DNA of 64,000 nucleotides from Juglans regia (lineage: Eukaryota; Streptophyta; Magnoliopsida; Fagales; Juglandaceae). A model generated the notes under the pieces. The model did not search any database. It was not told where the DNA came from and worked only from the letters and a program-made list of their open reading frames with translations. The stretch covers positions 24,875,370-24,939,369 of the forward strand of contig NC_049904.1 of NCBI RefSeq assembly GCF_001411555.2. The letters are read 5' to 3'. Positions 59,772 through 64,000 of the stretch are shown here, in pieces (position 1 is the first letter of the stretch; each line of letters opens with the position of its first letter). A program made the position numbers and the translations under genes.

Positions 59772-62030
59772 ATGGATATTCCAGCGGATTCGAGTGCGAG
59801 CTCTCCTTTTCAGGCCGAGGGCACCCCTACCCCTACACCTACACCTACACCTACCCCTCCTACTCATACCCCTACCCCTAGCCCTACGGCACCTTGCCCC
59901 GCCCCCAAGCCCAGCAAGAAACCTGCTTCAATAGTTTGGACTCATTTCACCAAATTAGAGGGTGGTGACTCAAGTAACCCCCAAGCCAAGTGTAACCATT
60001 GTGGCAAAATTTATGGATGCCACTATAGGAAACATGGCACCTCTCAATTAAAGGTGCACTTAGAAGAGCAATGCAAAAAAAGTCCAATATTAAGATCATT
60101 ACAAGATAAAAGCCAATCTAGGCTAGAAGTTGGACTTCAAAAAATGGCGGATGGGACTAGTGGGGGTGCAAGTTTGAGGGGGTATACTAAGTATGATCCC
60201 GATGAGTGTAGAAGACATCTAGCTCGTATGGTCATAATGGACGAGCTACCTTTTCAAATTGTAGACGGGAAAGGGTTCCAGGCGTATTCTCACTACTTGG
60301 AACCAAGGTTTAATATTCCCTCTCGCCACACGGTGGCAAAGGATGTAAAAAAGCATTTTTACATTGAAAAGGAGAAGTTGAGGGGTCAATTGGCAGATCA
60401 ATTTGTTTGTCTCACCACTGACACTTGGACATCGATCCAAAATTTTAATTATATGTCTTTGACTGTGCATTTTATTGATTGCCATTGGACATTACACAAG
60501 AAAATCATAAAATTTTGTAAAATCACCGATCATAAGGGTGAGACAGTTGGGAAGGCCTTGGAGGCTTCAATAAAAGAGTGGGGTTTGAGCCGAGTTGTTA
60601 CAGTCACAGTCGATAATGCCTCGTCTAACGATGTTGCATTAGGACATTTGAGAACTTATCTTAGAGAGGCAAATAAGACACTTATGGGTGGTGAGTGTCT
60701 GCATGTGAGATGTGCAGCACATATTCTGAATTTGATTGTCAGTGATGGTTTGAGAGATCTTCATGACTCGATTGCTCGAGTTAGGACTGCTGTGAGATGG
60801 GTGAGATCTTCTCCTTCAAGGTTGGAGAAATTCAAGGTTGCTGCGAGATCTGCGGGTCTAACATCTAAGAAGGGTCTTTGTACTGATATGCCTACACGAT
60901 GGAACTCAACATTTCTGATGTTAGAGGCGGCCCAAGAATATAGGCTGGCATTTGCATTATTGGGTGATGAAGACATCCAATATGTAAAATATTTTGATGA
61001 TCACGGGGGATTGGGGAAACCCGTAGCTGATGATTGGGAAGTTGTAACTATTTTTGTAGACTTTTTGAGGCTTTTTTACGATATCACCACGAGGCTATCT
61101 GGAACTTTGTACCCTACATCCAATGTTGTATGCCAGCAAATATGTAGGGTAAAAGAAGAATTAGATGACATGGTCGCGGGTGGTCACATTAGGCTGCGGG
61201 AGATGGCATTGATTATGAGGTCAAAGTACGACAAGTATTGGGGAGATTTAACTAGGGCTAATATTTTGTTATATGTAGCTGTCGTATTTGACCCGAGGTA
61301 TAAGTTGGATGGCATGATATTTGGATTGGGCCTTGCGTACGGGCAAGTATGGGCGGAACTTATTGCAACAAGGGTTCGGGAAACCCTTACTAGATTATTT
61401 GATGAGTTTTCCACCTTGCGGGGTGGTAATATTGCGGCACCTACATCTACCCCCTCAGCCTCAGGCTCACAGTTTCCTGAAGTCGAGAGTGGGAAAAGGC
61501 GTAGATTGGAGTAGGGTGAGAGGTATGAGCAGGCCCCCTTCCTCCGGACTTCTGTAGAGGCTCAGTCAGAGATAGACAGATACTTAGCAGCAGAGATGCT
61601 ACCATTTTCACGAGATTTCGATATATTAAGTTGGTGGAAGGTGAATGCTGTGAAGTATCCCATCCTTGAGAGATAGCCCGCTCACTTTTGGCCATCCCTG
61701 TTAGCACAGTAGCCTCAGAGTCGGCCTTTAGCACCGGAGGACGTGTATTAGATTCATTTCGGAGTTCATTAGCTCCTGCCACTGTGGAGGCTTTGATTTG
61801 CACCCAGAATTGGATCAAGGGAACTCCAATTCATGTTCCGGATGTTCTTGAGTATGAGGAGGCCGACGTCGAGGAGGAGGGTGATGATCAATCTGGATCT
61901 GGTATTTATTCTAATTTCTTATTTTCATTTATTTATTTTCATTTAATTGGTATTCATTAATTTCATTTCAAATTTAATACTTATAGTGATACATGAGACG
62001 GCGTCTACGGCTACCTCCGATGCAGTATGA
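59772..62030 (+). pseudogene. hAT transposase (BED zinc finger, RICESLEEPER-like), nearly intact
   Basis: The main frame 59772-61514 gives 580 aa: a Pro/Thr repeat (residues 18-40), a BED finger (W56, F59, C74, C77, H96, C101), the catalytic 'CLTTDTWTS' and 'TVTVDNASSND' blocks, 'VRCAAHILNLIV', 'PTRWNSTFLML' and 'VVFDPRYKL'. A TAG at 61512 ends it early; the same frame then continues to 'NAVKYPILER' and a one-base frame change near 61675 leads to the hATC region ('IPVSTVASESAFSTGGRVLD', 'VEALICTQNWI'). A GT donor at 61902 and an AG acceptor at 61986 would add a short last exon to 62030. In the family this protein cuts and joins hAT ends as a dimer or octamer in the nucleus. Two lesions only. 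Confidence 0.9.
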
Positions 62031-62504
62031 CTTTTGTATTGGACTCACCATTGCCATGGTTTGCATAATTTCTTCCCTAATTGTTTGTTTATAACTTTTT
62101 AATTCTAATTTGTTTTATTTTTAACTTATTAATATTTCAGGTTTTTTGACTTATTAACTTTTATTTTTAACTTATTGATTTTCAGTCTCGCAGCAGTCGC
62201 TCAGTGAACTCACAACTACGGCTCCACCCCTAAAATTAATTTTCTTAATTTACAATTATTATAATGTTGCTACAATAGTTAATTATACAATTTGTAATAT
62301 TTATTTTTTTTAGAAGAGTTTGTAATAGTGTAATAGTTTATTAGTTCTCTTAATTTGTATAATTGTAAACTATTTATTGTAGCAGTGTCTTATTGCCTTA
62401 GTGATGAATATTACTTAATTATTTAATAGTTAAAACTTAATATCTACTTATCAAAAAAAAAATATTTCTTTTCTGTTTTTAATTTTATATATTTTTTAAT
62501 ATAA

Positions 62505-62755
62505 ATAATGGGCCCAAAGTGGCCCAAAACGAATTCTGGGCCCAAAGGGGCCCAAAAACTGATTCTGGGCCATTTATGGCCCAGAAAAAAGTACTGGGCC
62601 GGAAGCCCAGTACTCAGTACGGGGGTGCGGACGGGTGGGGGTCCACCCCCGCACCCCGGGCAGCGGACGGGGGACCCCGCCCCCGCCCATCGGTGAGATC
62701 CCGAGGCATCCCCGCCTCACGAGGCGGGTGTGAGGAGGGTAACCCGCCGGTAAGA
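62505..62755. repeat. Subterminal repeats at the right end of the young hAT element
   Basis: Four or more GGGCCCAAA / GGCCCA units (62510-62590), a GTACTGGGCC..GGCCCAGTAC-like inverted motif (about 62590-62620), then GGGGTGCGGACGGGTGGGGG and related GC-rich units to 62755. Such subterminal motif clusters are where hAT transposases usually bind. Confidence 0.75.
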
Positions 62756-62771
62756 AATCACTAATGAAAAG

Positions 62772-64000
62772 AGAAAAAACCATCTCCATTCTCAACTCAT
62801 TATTTTGAAGAGATGCAAGTAGGATAACATTATAAGCCTATCTGGGCTTGTGGATGCCATTTGCACATGCTATGAGTCTGCTCCATTGACAGATAAGGAC
62901 TGCATATCATGCCAAGGACTTGAAAGCTTATTTTTATATTTTGAAACTTATAATATAGTTTAGCAGATTTTATCTAGTTGGCATAGAACAGAATAATGAC
63001 CAAGCCCTATTGAATACAGATATATTATTTTAGAGATTTATATAATTTTTTGGATGAATTTACTTAATATTTTACCTAAAATAATAACATAAATAACAAA
63101 ACATGCAAAGCTCACTTGACTTGATGCATCCAACAAATTATAATTAATGCTAAAGAAAAATATGTTACTTTTTTTTAGCACTATATTACTTATTCAATTG
63201 ACTGAAACATAGAAACATAAACACGAAATGCATATCCATTGCAGGAAAAAACAACAAATGTTAAATTGCATGACAAATTTTCCTAGACTCTATGTCTTGT
63301 TTGTTTTCACAGATGAGATGAGATGAATTGAGATTAAAGTTAAAAATTAAATAAAATATTATGTTTTAATTATAAAAAGATTTTATAAAAATAAATTTTC
63401 AATTAACGTAGTTTGATATAGTATATCATATTGTAAAATTTATTTTATTATAAAGTAGATATAATATTTCACATAAATTCACTTCAATTTGAAAATTTAA
63501 TTTTTTTTTGTGATCATAGACTGCTTAAAATTAAAGTAATATTATTTTATTAAATAGTATTAGATAAAATATTAGGATATGTCAGCTCTGTATGCTCCAT
63601 TTGAAAAAAATAGGTCCACAGCTAAGAAAATAAATTTTTATATATAAATTTTGATGATTTTCCTTTTTTGTTTTTTTTAAAAACAAATATCAAACTTGGA
63701 CGCTTTTGAAAGTTGAATAGGCCGAACGTAGGAAAGACCCCATCTTCTTCCTGCTCTCTCTCCTTCGTCATCGTACTTTCTTTTCAGTTAAAAAGCGGTA
63801 CAAGCTCGTATACGGGTTTTCCTCTTCAATTCCAATTAATCCAATACTTCTATCTCTATGTTGAATTCAACAAGATACTAATTAAATCAAATATAAATTT
63901 GATATCGGATTCCTGCTCTTAGATATCTGTCTGATTCATTTTTGGATCTGTTCGTGTTCGTATCCTATCGAATTGGGACTTAACTAGATCCGAAGAAGAA
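62772..64000. other. AT-rich spacer; right edge may be the leader of the next gene
   Basis: No coding exon seen. A TTTGGATA-family-like fragment lies at about 63300-63370 ('GATGAGATGAGATGAATTGA'). From about 63730 the sequence becomes CT-rich ('CTTCCTGCTCTCTCTCCTTC') and then T/C/G-mixed with little A-run content, resembling a plant 5' UTR on the plus strand. This last point is a guess from composition. Confidence 0.35.

Larger units (their letters stand above)
57665..62763 (+). mobile_element. Young 5.1-kb hAT transposon with perfect 8-bp target duplication
   Basis: ATGAAAAG is found directly before (57657-57664) and after (62764-62771). The left end is 'TAGGGGTGGGCAGCGGGG'; the right end read inward begins 'TAGTGATTTCTTACCGGCGG'. 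Order inside: GC-rich left arm (57665-57855), twin palindromes (57882-57969), CT-rich leader exon (about 57970-58178, GTAAGA donor), leader intron containing the palindrome satellite (58440-58835), acceptor at 59750, transposase (59772-62030), AT-rich trailer, GGCCCA repeats (62510-62590) and a GC-rich right arm (62600-62755). The intact target duplication and few lesions point to a recent insertion. It may be non-autonomous now because of a stop and a frameshift. Confidence 0.9.

Noticed and set aside
61321..61557. Alternate-frame ORFs within the hAT transposase
   Set aside because: Shadows of the main frame; motif content is only in the frame starting 59772 and in the shifted hATC frame.

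Overview
This is a stretch of plant nuclear DNA. Genes are split by GT-AG introns in an AT-rich background, one gene encodes a nuclear-encoded chloroplast photosystem subunit, and transposons fill most of the rest. The gene families and the abundance of a 'TTTGGATAG' MITE family suggest a woody rosid, perhaps Fagales/Juglandaceae. That placement is inference only.

Four complete protein-coding genes can be assembled exon by exon. (1) 8992-11564 (+): a 170-aa secreted X8-domain protein of the plasmodesmata callose-binding type. (2) 13794-14989 (+): PsaK, a photosystem I antenna subunit, 129 aa. (3) 15592-35112 (-): DDB1, the CUL4 E3 ligase adaptor, 1089 aa in 19 exons, convergent with psaK. (4) 51536-56842 (+): a 625-aa BTB/POZ-NPH3 protein resembling Arabidopsis At1g30440. 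All four reading frames are intact.

Between and inside them lie mobile elements: an L1 ORF1 fragment at the left edge; paired MITEs at 2.0-3.4 kb; SINEs, a Tourist-like MITE and nested L1 elements in DDB1 introns (intron 2 is swollen to 7.3 kb by an L1 inserted in an older L1, itself carrying an 829-bp hAT-like insertion with an 8-bp target duplication); an old 7.2-kb hAT element (35456-42686) ending 343 bp upstream of the DDB1 ATG; a FAR1-like pseudogene and a degenerate GRF zinc-finger ORF (44-46.4 kb); and a young 5.1-kb hAT element (57665-62763) with a perfect 8-bp target duplication and a transposase ORF with only two visible lesions.

The most unusual structure is in the young hAT element. 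It has GC-rich termini built from repeated GCGGGG motifs, two perfect palindromes of 40 and 38 bp sharing a core with the older hAT element, and a ~400-bp array of an 18-bp palindrome, CCCTAAATTAATTTAGGG, whose half-sites are telomere-like, inside the transposase leader intron. The three hAT-like elements each carry a different short motif iterated at both ends, which suggests an evolving terminal-recognition code. No rRNA, tRNA, CRISPR or viral gene was recognised.
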